Below are positions 46,596-56,495 of a DNA stretch of 64,000 nt, one piece after another; position 1 is the first letter of the stretch, and every line of letters starts with the position of its first letter. Under the pieces are notes generated by a model. It saw only the letters and a program-made list of their open reading frames with translations. It did no database searches and had not been told where the DNA came from. The DNA is from Bacteroides xylanisolvens XB1A (GTDB lineage: Bacteria; Bacteroidota; Bacteroidia; Bacteroidales; Bacteroidaceae): assembly GCF_000210075.1 (NCBI RefSeq), contig NC_021017.1, positions 4,835,952 to 4,899,951 of the forward strand. The letters are read 5' to 3'. The position numbers and the translations under genes are program-made.

Positions 46596-47090
46596 CTAAA
46601 ATATTTTGTTATAACTCTTTTGTAAATAGGTCTTCACCTCATCCGCATGTTTCTCGAAATGCTCCTTCAATACATTGTCTATGTAGTTTCCTACCGTCAA
46701 CTGCCGTTTTCCGGCAATGCCCACGATGACTGATATTTTCTGGTGCAGTTCCTTGTCTATATATACCCCCTGTCTGCCTTCACATTTATAAGGGGTGAGG
46801 AATCTGCGTATAAAGTCAGCCAGAGCCGTGCGAATCGTTTTCGGTGACGTTTTTTCCGTAACCACTTCCGAACGGTCGGCACCACCTGCATCGGAAACAT
46901 CCCTGACTGTTTCATTTGCAGTGCCATCCGCTTTTCCTTTCTCATCGGATAAAGCGGTTTCTCTATTTTCGCCATTACCTCCGCCGGTTGAAGGTACAGA
47001 TGATAAAGGAGGCTCCGAAGGAACCCCTGCCATCAGGCTGCGCAGGTACGCTTCATCCACCGGATTTTGTCCGCTTGTTTTCTTTGCCAT
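46596..47090 (-). CDS. TraB-like protein (DUF3408)
   Basis: 164 aa. N-terminal half is disordered and acidic. The C-terminal part YKCEGRQGVYIDKELHQKIS-IVGIAGKRQLTVGNYIDNVL is a ribbon-helix-helix-like DUF3408 domain typical of the gene next to traA in these elements. May bind the repeat region upstream of parA as the ParB-like partner. Ends with TAG. Confidence 0.82.
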   Translation of the reverse strand: MAKKTSGQNPVDEAYLRSLMAGVPSEPPLSSVPSTGGGNGENRETALSDEKGKADGTANETVRDVSDAGGADRSEVVTEKTSPKTIRTALADFIRRFLTPYKCEGRQGVYIDKELHQKISVIVGIAGKRQLTVGNYIDNVLKEHFEKHADEVKTYLQKSYNKIF

Positions 47091-47092
47091 GA

Positions 47093-47863
47093 CTATTCGG
47101 TTTTAAGTACAGATATGATTTCATCCATAAACGTATCGAAGCCGCACTCTTTGGTGAATGCCGCATCGGGAGAGAACAGCGTACTCCGGTAAACGGGGCC
47201 GCCCATAGCGGACAAGTCCTTGGTAAAGTTACTGCGCACGGGAATACGTGTTTTGAGACAATCCAGCCCTAACAGGGAAAAACCTTGCTGATACACATCA
47301 TACAATGTCGTGCGTTCCCTGCGGTCAACCATGTTCCAGAATAGATGAAGACCTTTCAGTGCGGACACGCCGGTCTTTATCAGCCGGTCATTAATGGTGG
47401 TGGCAAAGTTCAGCGTGCTTTCCAGCACAAGACGGTCTGCCTTTATCGGCACGAACAGATAATCGAGCGCACTAATTGCAGCGATAACCCCGTCGCTACC
47501 CATAGTTCCGGGCAGGTCGAACAGTACCATGTCATAATGTATGTCCGATTTCCCTTCAAATCTCCTTCAGTCAGTCATACAATCCGGCGGGGTACTTCCA
47601 ATGACCGGATAAGCCTTTTTCTTCAACCGCCCGGTCTGCTCCACCAAGAGGTTCTGATAAACGGGTGTGGTCTTCACCACTTCCATATCCCGCTTTTTCT
47701 GTTTCATAATAGAATGTTGCGGATAGTCGCAATCCACTACCGCTACGCTGAGACCTTTTACATAATGCAGTCATGATGCCGCATAAATCGTAAACGTCGA
47801 TTTACCTACGCCCCCTTTCTGGGAAGCGAACGAAATGAATACCGTTTCCTTTCTTTTTTCCAT
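47093..47863 (-). CDS. ParA/TraA ATPase with two in-frame TGA
   Basis: 256 aa from ATG 47863. Deviant Walker A QKGGVGKSTFTIYAAS is followed by TGA at codon 31 (47771-47773) and LHYVKGLSVAVVDCDYPQHS. A second TGA at codon 99 (47567-47569) is in PPDCMTD-TGA-RRFEGKSDIHYD, before the Walker B-like MVLFDLPGT. Both flanks match ParA proteins of CTn elements, and the first site is aromatic (Tyr or Trp) in relatives. The ATPase probably places the element or the transfer apparatus. A TAG ends the gene. Confidence 0.85.
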
Positions 47864-47889
47864 CGTTGCCTAATTTAAGTGAATAATTT

Positions 47890-48265
47890 TATTTATAATT
47901 CAGCAGATAGACATCTATCCACTTATCCGTTCAGTCATTTCACTATCCGTTTAGCTTTATACTTACATAGCTATGCAATTATATAGCTATTTATCTATTC
48001 AGCTATGTAGCTACATAGCTATCTGGCTGTCTATCTAAGTATTTAGCTAATAGTATATTTACCTCTCCATTTATCCGAATATACACTTGCCTGTCTATAC
48101 ATCTTTGTATATAGTTGTGCAAGTAAATAGATAGCCTTATGAATGCTTATCTGAAAACTTGCTTAATTAAATGCCTGTTTAGTCAGAAAGCTATTCGGAT
48201 AGTTATCCTGATAACTACCTTTTTATCTATCCAAATAAGTAACTGAATAGCTATCCGGCTGCAAA
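47890..48265. repeat. TAGCTA-rich repeat region, possible centromere
   Basis: About 375 AT-rich bases before parA hold at least eight (A)TAGCTA(T) or AGCTAT cores (for example near 47970, 47984, 48003, 48010, 48016, 48047, 48190 and 48250), several followed by CCGG or CTGG. The core is palindromic. Next to a ParA ATPase and an RHH-like protein this suits a partition site or operator. No gene seen here. Confidence 0.6.
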
Positions 48266-48369
48266 TAAACCTCAAAAAGAGCATCCGTGACATAACCGTG
48301 GTTTCAAAGTCATTTATTGGCAGCTGTTGGCGTAACGCCTGATAATACCCATACCGAAAAAACTATCTA

Positions 48370-48377
48370 CCTTTGTC
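48370..48377 (+). promoter_or_regulatory. Promoter -7 box for the mob genes
   Basis: TACCTTTG fits the Bacteroides TAnnTTTG box. It points towards mobA. No good -33 TTTG was found at the right distance. Confidence 0.45.
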
Positions 48378-48424
48378 GCCGGGAGAGCGCAGCCCGTTCT
48401 CGAAAAGAGAACGTTAAACAAATC

Positions 48425-48545
48425 CTTTAGACCTTTAATCCGGCACAGCCGGATTTTAATATGCGTCAGCATATAGCGAGGTGTACTTTCAGCGGTTGAA
48501 AATATTTCTACCCGCTGAAAGTCTCGCCCCGAAAGGCTTTTCAGG
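48425..48545. other. Probable oriT region
   Basis: Directly upstream of mobA there are three inverted repeats: ATCCGGCacaGCCGGAT, ATATGCgtcaGCATAT and ACTTTCAGCGG with CCGCTGAAAGT (14-base spacer). Inverted repeats next to a relaxase operon are typical of oriT. The nick site cannot be placed from sequence alone. Confidence 0.55.
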
Positions 48546-48588
48546 GATGTCAGTTCTCCTAAGTCGAACTTCCTAAATTATTCATGTT

Positions 48589-49023
48589 ATGAAAGATGAA
48601 ACAAGAATCCGTAGTGCCGCAGGGCGCAAGGTGCTGGCAGACCCGCGCACACACCGCTATTACCTCTGTCTCAATGACAGTGAGAACGAGAAGTTTCTCA
48701 CGATGTTTGAACAATCCGGCATGAAGAACAAGGCCGAATTTATCTTTGCCCGCATCTTCGGCTGAGAGTTCAAGGTAGTGAAGATTGATAAGGAAGCGCA
48801 GGAGTATTACGCCCAGCTAACCGCTTTCTATCAACAGTTCCGCCGTATTGGAAACAACTACAACCAATGTGTAAAGACCATCCATACCATTTACGGGGAA
48901 AAGAAATCGTTTGCTTTCCTTTATAAACTGGCCGAAGAAACCCGCAAGCTGGAGGAACTCTGCAAACAGATTATCGAACTGACAAAGCGGTTCGAGAAGG
49001 AGTATCTCACTAAAAAGGAATAA
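48589..49023 (+). CDS. mobA: MobA-like relaxosome protein with in-frame TGA
   Basis: 144 aa. N-terminal RHH-like part (LADPRTHRYYLCLNDSENEK, GMKNKAEFIFARIFG), then TGA at codon 59 (48763-48765), then EFKVVKIDKEAQEYYAQLTA and a helical C-terminus (NYNQCVKTIHTIYGEKKSF). The two halves are joined in relatives. The residue at the TGA is not strictly conserved in my memory, so Trp is plausible but not certain. Ends with TAA four bases before mobB. Confidence 0.78.
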
Positions 49024-49027
49024 CATC

Positions 49028-50350
49028 ATGGTGCCGAATATTACATCAGGTAGTTCATTCTATGGAGTGATTGCCTATAATAAGATAAAGGTGGATGACG
49101 GTACGGCAAAGGTATTGTGACATCCCAAAATTGCGGCGGACACTTCGGGGAATGTTCCGATTGAAAACTGTATGCAGGCTTTTGAACCTTATATCGCACT
49201 TAATTCACACGTTAGGAAACCGGTTATCCATATCTCATTGAATCCTTCCCCGAAAGACATACTTTCGGAAGAACAGATGACCCTTTTGGCTCAGGAGTTT
49301 ATGGAAAAGTTCGGTTACGGGAACCAGCCTTATATTGTCTGGCTGCACGAAGACATCGATCGCAAGCACATGCACATCGTTTCGGTACGCATCAACGAGA
49401 AAGGAGAAAAGATAGACCACAACCGGGAAGCCATCCGGGCACAGAACATCTGTCGGGAAATGGAAGTGAAGTATGGGCTTCATCCCACACTCGGAGAACA
49501 TAGCGAGCGGGAATTGGTAAACCTGCAAAAAGTGGATTATCCGAAAGGCAACGTGAAAGCGCAGGTGAAGCATACCGCCCGTACATTACTGGAATGCTAC
49601 AACTGCCATTCGCTTGCGGAATATAACACCCTTCTGAACCTGTATAACGTAACCGTTTATGAAGTCAGGGGAAGTGTTAATGGGAAGGAATACCACGGCA
49701 TCATGTACGGAGCTTTGGATGATAACGGACAGCAGGTAGGCACACCTTTCAAATCCAGTAAGTTCGGCAAGGCGTTCGGTTATGAAGCACTGCAAAAGAA
49801 ATTTGCCGCTTCCACTGAAAAGGTGAAGCAGGACAACCTCGCAGAAAGGACAAGGCAGGAAATCATCAAAGCCATGCAGGACATAGGCACGAAAGAGGAT
49901 TTTGCCCGCAGGCTGAAAGAGGCGGATATAGAAGTAGTTTACCGTATCAATCCCGAAGGACGTCTGTACGGTATCACTTTTATAGACCATACCTGCCGGA
50001 CTGTATTCAACGGTTCACGCCTGGGTAAAGCCTTTTCTGCCAATGTGTTCAATGAATTATTCAACAACCCCAATGCAGACCATGAACGGTTGATACCGCC
50101 AACCCAGCCGGAAACGCCCCGGCAGGATAGAGATACGGAACGGGAAGAAAGACAAGAGAGGGAAGAACGGCAGGAACAACAACACCGCCGGCAACCGGAA
50201 ACTTCCGAAAGTCTGATTGACACATCCGCACTGGGAGCCGTCGATATATTCTCCATGCTTATGGAAGACGACCATACTCACGAGTATATCGACCCGTCTT
50301 TCCGCTATGGACGCAAGAAAAAGAAGAAAAAGCGCAGGCGCAGGTTATAA
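49028..50350 (+). CDS. mobB: MobB relaxase with in-frame TGA
   Basis: 440 aa. N-terminus MVPNITSGSSFYGVIAYNKI, TGA at codon 31 (49118-49120), then HPKIAADTSGNVPIENCMQA. The relaxase motif with metal-binding His residues is in VWLHEDIDRKHMHIVSVRI. The C-terminal tail is Glu/Arg/Gln-rich and ends in a Lys/Arg cluster. Nicks oriT and leads the strand. The TGA separates the catalytic N-terminal strand from the rest. Ends with TAA. Confidence 0.88.
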
Positions 50351-50394
50351 TGTAATAATGTATAGAACAGAAGTCTAATTTTAAATTTACGATT

Positions 50395-52416
50395 ATGCAG
50401 AATGAAGATGATTTAAGAGGTCTGGCAAAGGTTACGGACTTTATGCGGGCCATCAGTTTTTTATTTATGGCAATACACATCTATTGGTTTTGTTACGGCT
50501 GGCTCCATGAAATGGGCTGAACGCTCGGTATAGTGGACCGGATACTTTCCAATTTCCAACGCACGACGGGGCTGTTCTCGTCCCTATTGTATACAAAGCT
50601 GTTTTGTGTTCTCTTTCTCGGTCTGTCCTGTATGGGCAATAAAGGAGTAAAGAAACATGAAATCACATGAAGGCAGATTATTATTGCGGCCATAGCGGGC
50701 GCAATACTCTTTTTCTTTAATTGGTGGTTGCTTTCCATCAATGCTTCATCGGGTGTTTGTGCGGTACTATATACCACGACTTTAACCGGAGGTTTCTTTT
50801 CTTTGTTGGCATCCGGCTTATGGATAAGCCGCTTGCTTAAAGGTAATCTGTTGGAGGATGTTTTCAACCGTGAGAACGAATCGTTCATGCAGGAAACCAA
50901 GTTAATGGAAAACGAGTATTCCGTTAATCTGCCGACCAAGTTCTGGTATAGGGGCAAGGAATGGAAAGGCTGGATAAACGTAGTGAATCCTTTTAGGGCC
51001 AGTATGATTTTAGGTACACCGGGTAGCGGCAAGTCCTATGCCGTAGTAAACAATTATATAAAGCAGGCAATCGAGAAGTCCTATGCACTTTATATATATG
51101 ATTTTAAGTTTGACGACCTATCGGTTATCGCTTACAATCATCTGATCAAGTATCGGCACCGCTACAAGATACCGCCCAAGTTCTATGTGATAAACTTCGA
51201 TAACCCACGCAAGAGCCATCGTTGTAATCCGCTGGCTCCGGAACTGATGACGGATATTTCGGACGCTTACGAATCAAGTTATACTATCATGCTTAATTTG
51301 AATAAAAGTTGGGTGCAAAAGCAGGGGGACTTTTTTGTAGAATCTCCGATTGTATTGTTTACGGCCATAATCTGGTTCTTGAAAATCTATGAAGGCGGCA
51401 AGTTTTGCACGTTCCCTCATGCCATCGAACTGCTTAATAAAAGGTATGAAGACGTTTTTACTATCCTAACAAGTTATCCCGATTTGGAAAACTATCTTAG
51501 TCCGTTTATAGACGCATGGAAAGGAGGGGCAAGCGAGCAGCTCCAGGGCCAGATTGCAAGTGCTAAAATCCCACTGTCCAGACTAATAAGTCCGCAACTT
51601 TATTGGGTGATGTCCGGCAGTGATTTTACGCTGGATATTAATAATCCAAAAGAGCCGAAAGTATTATGTGTGGGTAACAATCCTGACAGAATTTCCATTT
51701 ATGGTGCGGCATTGGGACTCTATAATTCAAGAATCGTCAAGTTGATAAACAAGAAGAAACAATTGAAAAGTTGTGTGATTATTGACGAGCTACCAACTAT
51801 CTTCTTTAAAGGTCTGGATAATCTTATTGCCACGGCACGAAGCAACAAGGTCGCAGTCGTGTTAGGTTTTCAGGATTTCAGCCAGTTAAAGCGTGACTAC
51901 GGAGACAAAGAGGCCGCTGTAATCATGTCAACTGTCGGCAATGTATTCAGCGGTCAAGTAGTAGGCGAAACGGCTAAAACATTATCGGAACGGTTCGGGA
52001 AAATCCTGCAAAAACGAGAATCCATGAGCATCAATCGCAATGATACATCCACTTCTATCAATACCCAACTGGACAGTCTTATACCTGCCAGCAAAATAAG
52101 TACGTTATCGCAAGGTATGTTTGTTGGAGCCGTAGCTGACAATTTTGGTGAAACGATAGACCAGAAAATCTTCCATGCACAGATTGTTGTGGATAATGAA
52201 GCTGTGCAAAAGGAAACGGCAGCCTATCAACCTATTCCCGAAATCAGCAGCTTTCTGGACGAGGACGGCAATGATACAATGGAACAGCAGATACAAGCGA
52301 ACTACCGACAAATCAAACAGGATATTGTCGAACTGGTAGAGAACGAACTGATCCGTATTGAGAATGACCCGGCACTCAAACATTTATTGGGAGGTAATGA
52401 AGGAGAACAGGCTTAA
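50395..52416 (+). CDS. mobC: MobC coupling protein (VirD4-like) with two in-frame TGA
   Basis: 673 aa from ATG 50395. TGA at codon 42 (50518-50520) in HEMG-TGA-TLGIVDRIL and at codon 92 (50668-50670) in KKHEIT-TGA-RQIIIAAIA. Relatives have HEHGWTLEVID and ITWPKI at these points, so both are clear Trp positions. Membrane segments FLFMAIHIYWFCYGW and AGAILFFFNWWLLSI. Walker A LGTPGSGKSYAVV and Walker B CVIIDELPTIF are intact. Many other Trp codons are TGG. Ends with TAA. Confidence 0.93.
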
Positions 52417-52454
52417 TCCTGAAACGGCGTTCTAACAAGATGTTTCCCACAGCA

Positions 52455-52575
52455 CATTACGGCAATCCCGGAAGCTACGCAGGCTTTACTTCCGCAGATT
52501 GCCGTAAAGAGCCGTTTTTCAGGAAAGGACAAAAGCATGGCAGGCGCCCGGACAAGTCCGACCGGCCTGCCATGC
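52455..52575. repeat. Two long hairpins after mobC
   Basis: Hairpin 1 (about 52457-52508) has an outer stem TTACGGCAATC with GATTGCCGTAA and an inner GGAAG with CTTCC, a bulged two-part stem that recalls integron attC sites. Hairpin 2 (about 52535-52575) pairs GCATGGCAGGC with GCCTGCCATGC. They lie at the border to the inserted ATPase/protease cassette. They may be terminators or recombination sites. The rest of 52417-52777 holds no supported gene. Confidence 0.5.
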
Positions 52576-52777
52576 TCTTGCCTATTCGATATATTTCAAA
52601 AAAAATATCTGAAAGTACAGAATGAGGAATATTACAAGTAAGACTGATACATTGAATCTGAAGTAAAGCTATCGAAAGACCATTCCAGAAAAGAAATATA
52701 ATCATATATATGCAGAGAATAAATTAGTTTTCATACCTTTGTAAAATAAACTATTGTAATGCATATAATATCAATTT

Positions 52778-53755
52778 ATGGCACGTGCTGACCTTATAAT
52801 AGAACTCGTAAAGAGTGTTGTCTCTGGCGATAAAAAAATGTTTCGCCGGGTGACGGAGTCTATTATTGCAGAAGAGCGTAATAAACAACATATCGTATTG
52901 GCCAATAGGCTAGAACAAGAACTGAATGCTTTAGTAGAACAAAATGCACTTAATATACCACCGAATAAAGAAAATGTAACAACATCATTAAATGAAATTG
53001 AAAACTATCTTGTTGAACTTAAACCTTCCAAACGAATTGAGGAGCTTATATTACCAATTCATATTGTGAAATTATGCAAGGAACTTGTAGAAGAACATTA
53101 TCGTTCCGACTTACTGCGTTCTTATGGCTTGGAACCTCGTAACCGTATATTATTAACAGGTGCTCCTGGTACTGGTAAAACATCATTGGCAGAAGTGATT
53201 GCTACAGAATTGATGCTTCCTATCTATGTTATTAGATATGATTCGTTAGTAGGTTCTTATCTAGGAGAAACAGCATTACGTATGCGCCGATTATTTGACT
53301 TTATACGTTCACGCAAATGCATTGTTTTTTTTGATGAGTTTGATACTATTGGGAAAGAGCGTAGTGATATGCATGAAACTGGTGAAATAAAGCGTGTAGT
53401 CAGTTCACTTTTATTACAAATAGATGCTCTTCCAAGTTATAATATTATTATATGTGCTACTAACCATCCAGAACTACTTGATAGGGCTATGTGGCGTCGT
53501 TTTCAGATTAAGCTAGAAATGCCTATACCCACACGAGATAATATTTGTCGTTGGGTAAAGCTTTTTGAAAAACAATATGCAATATCTTTTGGACTAGCCG
53601 CTGAAACTATAGCAAAACGATTATTGGGTTATAGCTATGCTGAAATAGAAGAATTTGGACTTTCGGTAATGCGACGCTATATTCTTTCAATTCCTCAATC
53701 AAATATTCGCAATATTTCACTTGAAGTACTAAAAGATTTTCCAACTCATAAATAA
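52778..53755 (+). CDS. AAA+ ATPase of a protease-linked pair
   Basis: 325 aa, in AT-rich DNA unlike its neighbours. Walker A LTGAPGTGKTSLAE, Walker B CIVFFDEFDTIGKER, sensor 1 IICATNHPE, and an arginine-finger region RAMWRRFQIKLEM. N-terminal helical part at residues 1-100. The next gene is a subtilase; ATPase plus S8 protease pairs occur on mobile elements and are suspected defence systems. Transferred as a unit, as base composition suggests. Ends with TAA. Confidence 0.88.
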   Translation: MARADLIIELVKSVVSGDKKMFRRVTESIIAEERNKQHIVLANRLEQELNALVEQNALNIPPNKENVTTSLNEIENYLVELKPSKRIEELILPIHIVKLCKELVEEHYRSDLLRSYGLEPRNRILLTGAPGTGKTSLAEVIATELMLPIYVIRYDSLVGSYLGETALRMRRLFDFIRSRKCIVFFDEFDTIGKERSDMHETGEIKRVVSSLLLQIDALPSYNIIICATNHPELLDRAMWRRFQIKLEMPIPTRDNICRWVKLFEKQYAISFGLAAETIAKRLLGYSYAEIEEFGLSVMRRYILSIPQSNIRNISLEVLKDFPTHK

Positions 53756-53765
53756 AAAGGGACTT

Positions 53766-56257
53766 ATGGATATACTGACATTTACTCCCCGCCAACCTCG
53801 ACCTAAACCTACGAGGTCATTTCCGCAAAATATGCGCAAACCAACGATAGAACATCAGAAATCTCGTTTAGCTCCTAGATTTGAAGCTTTGCAAAACGCA
53901 TTTCAAACACAAAACATAGGAGTTCAGATGAATGTAGATGGTATTGATCCAGAATCAGTGCTTGTGTTTGAAGTGGCAGGAAGTGTAGATTCATTTATTA
54001 AGGCTGCAAAAAAAATGAAGGCTTTGAATGGATTGGGGAGTTAGATGGTGAAGATAAAGAACCTGATGAAGATTTTGCAAATTTAGATTCCAAAGGCCAA
54101 GACAAAAAATATAATGAAAAATTTTATTTTGTGATGTCTAACCAGCGTGCTTTACAACAATTATTGTCACTTTGGCAAATCTATTGTGACAAAGGTCAAT
54201 TTGATTTTGGGCTTGCCCCCTTTCGCACGCTTTTTGAACAATTAAAAGATGTCAGATTATGGAATGAAATAGACCGTTTAGATGAATACGGAGTAAGAGA
54301 TAAACTTGAGGAGTTAGCCATAAAAGAAACTTCAGCGGTCAAAGTACAGATAGAACTTTGGTTTTCTTCATCTAGTGAAAAACGTTCAGCAAGAGAATTA
54401 CAGATCCGTATTTTGACAGAACAAGCAGGTGGCCGTATAATTAGTACGTATCAAAATGTAGATATTCAATTTCATGCTATAATAATAGAATGCAGTGCAG
54501 CTACAGTTAAACAAATGCTTGAAGGCTCAGCTCCGCTTATAAAGGCAAATGAAGTGCAGTGGATAAGACCTACTGGACAAGTCATTGACAAGGTTATTTC
54601 AGATGAAAACGCAGAAATAGAGAGAATATTTGATTATGATACAAATTTAATAGAGACAAGTCCTTTAGTGGCATTATTGGATGGTATGCCACTGGAGAAT
54701 CATACAATGTTACGCGATCGATTAATAGTTGATGATCCAGATGGTTGGGAAGAAAATTATCTTGCAGCTGATCGCAAACATGGAACAGCTATGGCCTCAT
54801 TACTAATTCATGGTGACGCTAATGCTCCATGGTCTCCTCTTACCAGCCGTCTTTATGTCCGACCAATATTTCGCACTAATATAGAGCATGAAGAATGTGT
54901 GCCCGATGATGTTATATTTGTAGATTTACTGCACAGGGCAGTAAAACGCATCATGGAAGAGGATGTTTCCAAGACAGTCAAAATTATTAATCTTTCAGTA
55001 GGTGATTCATCTCGTCTATTTTTACATTCAATGAGTCCTGAGGCTCGTATGCTCGATTGGCTAAGTTTTCATTATAAAGTACTTTTTATTGTAAGTGCAG
55101 GAAATCACCCTTCATTCTTATACCTCAATGGTACTTATGGAAGTTTTAAAGAAAAAGCACAAAAAGAACAAATGTCTATAATCTATAAACATCTTCAAGC
55201 TGATAAGAGGAATAGAACATTGCTTGCGCCTGCTGAAAGTGTAAATTGTTTAACAGTGGGAGCATTACATGCTGATATGTCTAATCCTTGTGTAATGGAT
55301 GGGCGTATTAATCCTATTCCTTCATTAATGCCTGCTACGTATACTGCTATTGGAGGTGGATATGACAGAAGTATCAAACCTGACTTAGTGTATAGAGGAG
55401 GAAAACTTTTATATAATGAAATATATGCGGACTCAATGGATGCTACACTTCGTATTTCCAAAATTTCTTCTAGAGCTCCTGGACAAATGGTAGCTTATCC
55501 TCCTAATCCTACAAGTATAGCATATTTAAAAGGTACAAGTAATGCCACAGCCCTTGTCAGTCATTTAGGGGCATATCTTGTCAATATAATCCGCGAAATA
55601 CCTCTTCTAGAACTTCCAGATAATCTTATGGCCATTGCCGTTAAAGGTATGTTGGTGCATGGATGTAGTTGGGGAGAGATCGGTGAAAAATTGAATGAAT
55701 GCCTTGGAACAAATGGCAGGATGAAGAAACGGTCTATATCTAATTGGATTGGATATGGAATGCCTGACATAGAACGGGTAAAAGAGTGTACACAGCAAAG
55801 AGTAACTCTAATAGGACATGGAACTATAAGACAGAATCAAGAAGTTGTGTTTGACTATCCATTGCCACAGTGTTTACAATCCAAAACCTGTAAAAAACGT
55901 CTCACAATTACTTTGTCTTGGTTCACTCCAATTAATCCTAGTAATAAAATATATAGGAAAGCACGTTTATCCTTCTCACCGAAAGGTAATGAAATTACAG
56001 ATCAACGTCAAGAAGCTGATAATAATGCAGTGAAACACGGAACCATACAACATGAGATTTTTGAAGGTAAAAAAGCCATCCCTTATTTAGAGGGTAAAAA
56101 TATAGAGATCGTTGTTTCATGTGGAAAAGAAGAAAGCATGTCAGAGAATATTCCCTATGTACTTATAGCGACTCTTGAGGTTGCACCGGAAGAAAATCTT
56201 CCATTGTATAATCAAATTAAGGATAGAATTGAAATTCAAACACATATTCGTGTATAA
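53766..56257 (+). CDS. S8 subtilase, split by a -1 shift at A8
   Basis: The first frame (MDILTFTPRQPRPKP ... SVDSFIKAAKK) runs to a TAG, while the protease frame continues NEGFEWIGELDGEDKEPDED ... FVMSNQRALQQLLSLW. They join exactly by a -1 shift in eight A at 54008-54015 (GCA AAA AAA A). Nine A would make one ORF of about 830 residues. Catalytic triad: Asp in VALLDGMP, His in RKHGTAMASLL, Ser in GTSNATALVSHL. Slippage on A AAA AAA or a phase switch is possible; so is mutation. An internal ATG at 54131 gives a shorter product that keeps the triad. Confidence 0.82.
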
Positions 56258-56307
56258 CTTAATAATAAGCATATAGATATATAGAATCTTATAATCCTAT
56301 ATAACAG

Positions 56308-56341
56308 ACAAAGAGAGTGATAATCTGATCACTCTCTTTTT
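56308..56341 (+). terminator. Terminator after the subtilase gene
   Basis: AAAGAGAGTGAT aatctg ATCACTCTCTTTTT is a near-perfect stem with a T tail. Confidence 0.9.
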
Positions 56342-56495
56342 ATATCCCTATCTCGCCATTTCCCGCCAATCTCCGCCATCCATTCACACTAGTTCCTCAA
56401 ACATATCATCCTATCATATAATGTTCTACATTCGCACCGACGGGCTAAAGTCTACCCGGTAGTAATCATTATTGTATCACTAAATTTTTGATTTT

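Noticed and set aside
47890..48265. Possible CRISPR array because of repeated TAGCTA words
   Set aside because: Repeats are short, irregularly spaced and have no equal-length spacers; no cas genes nearby.
48250..48590. Suppressor tRNA gene near the mob operon or in other gaps
   Set aside because: I looked by eye for a T-arm, a UCA anticodon stem and a matching acceptor stem in the larger gaps and found none; a covariance search would be decisive.
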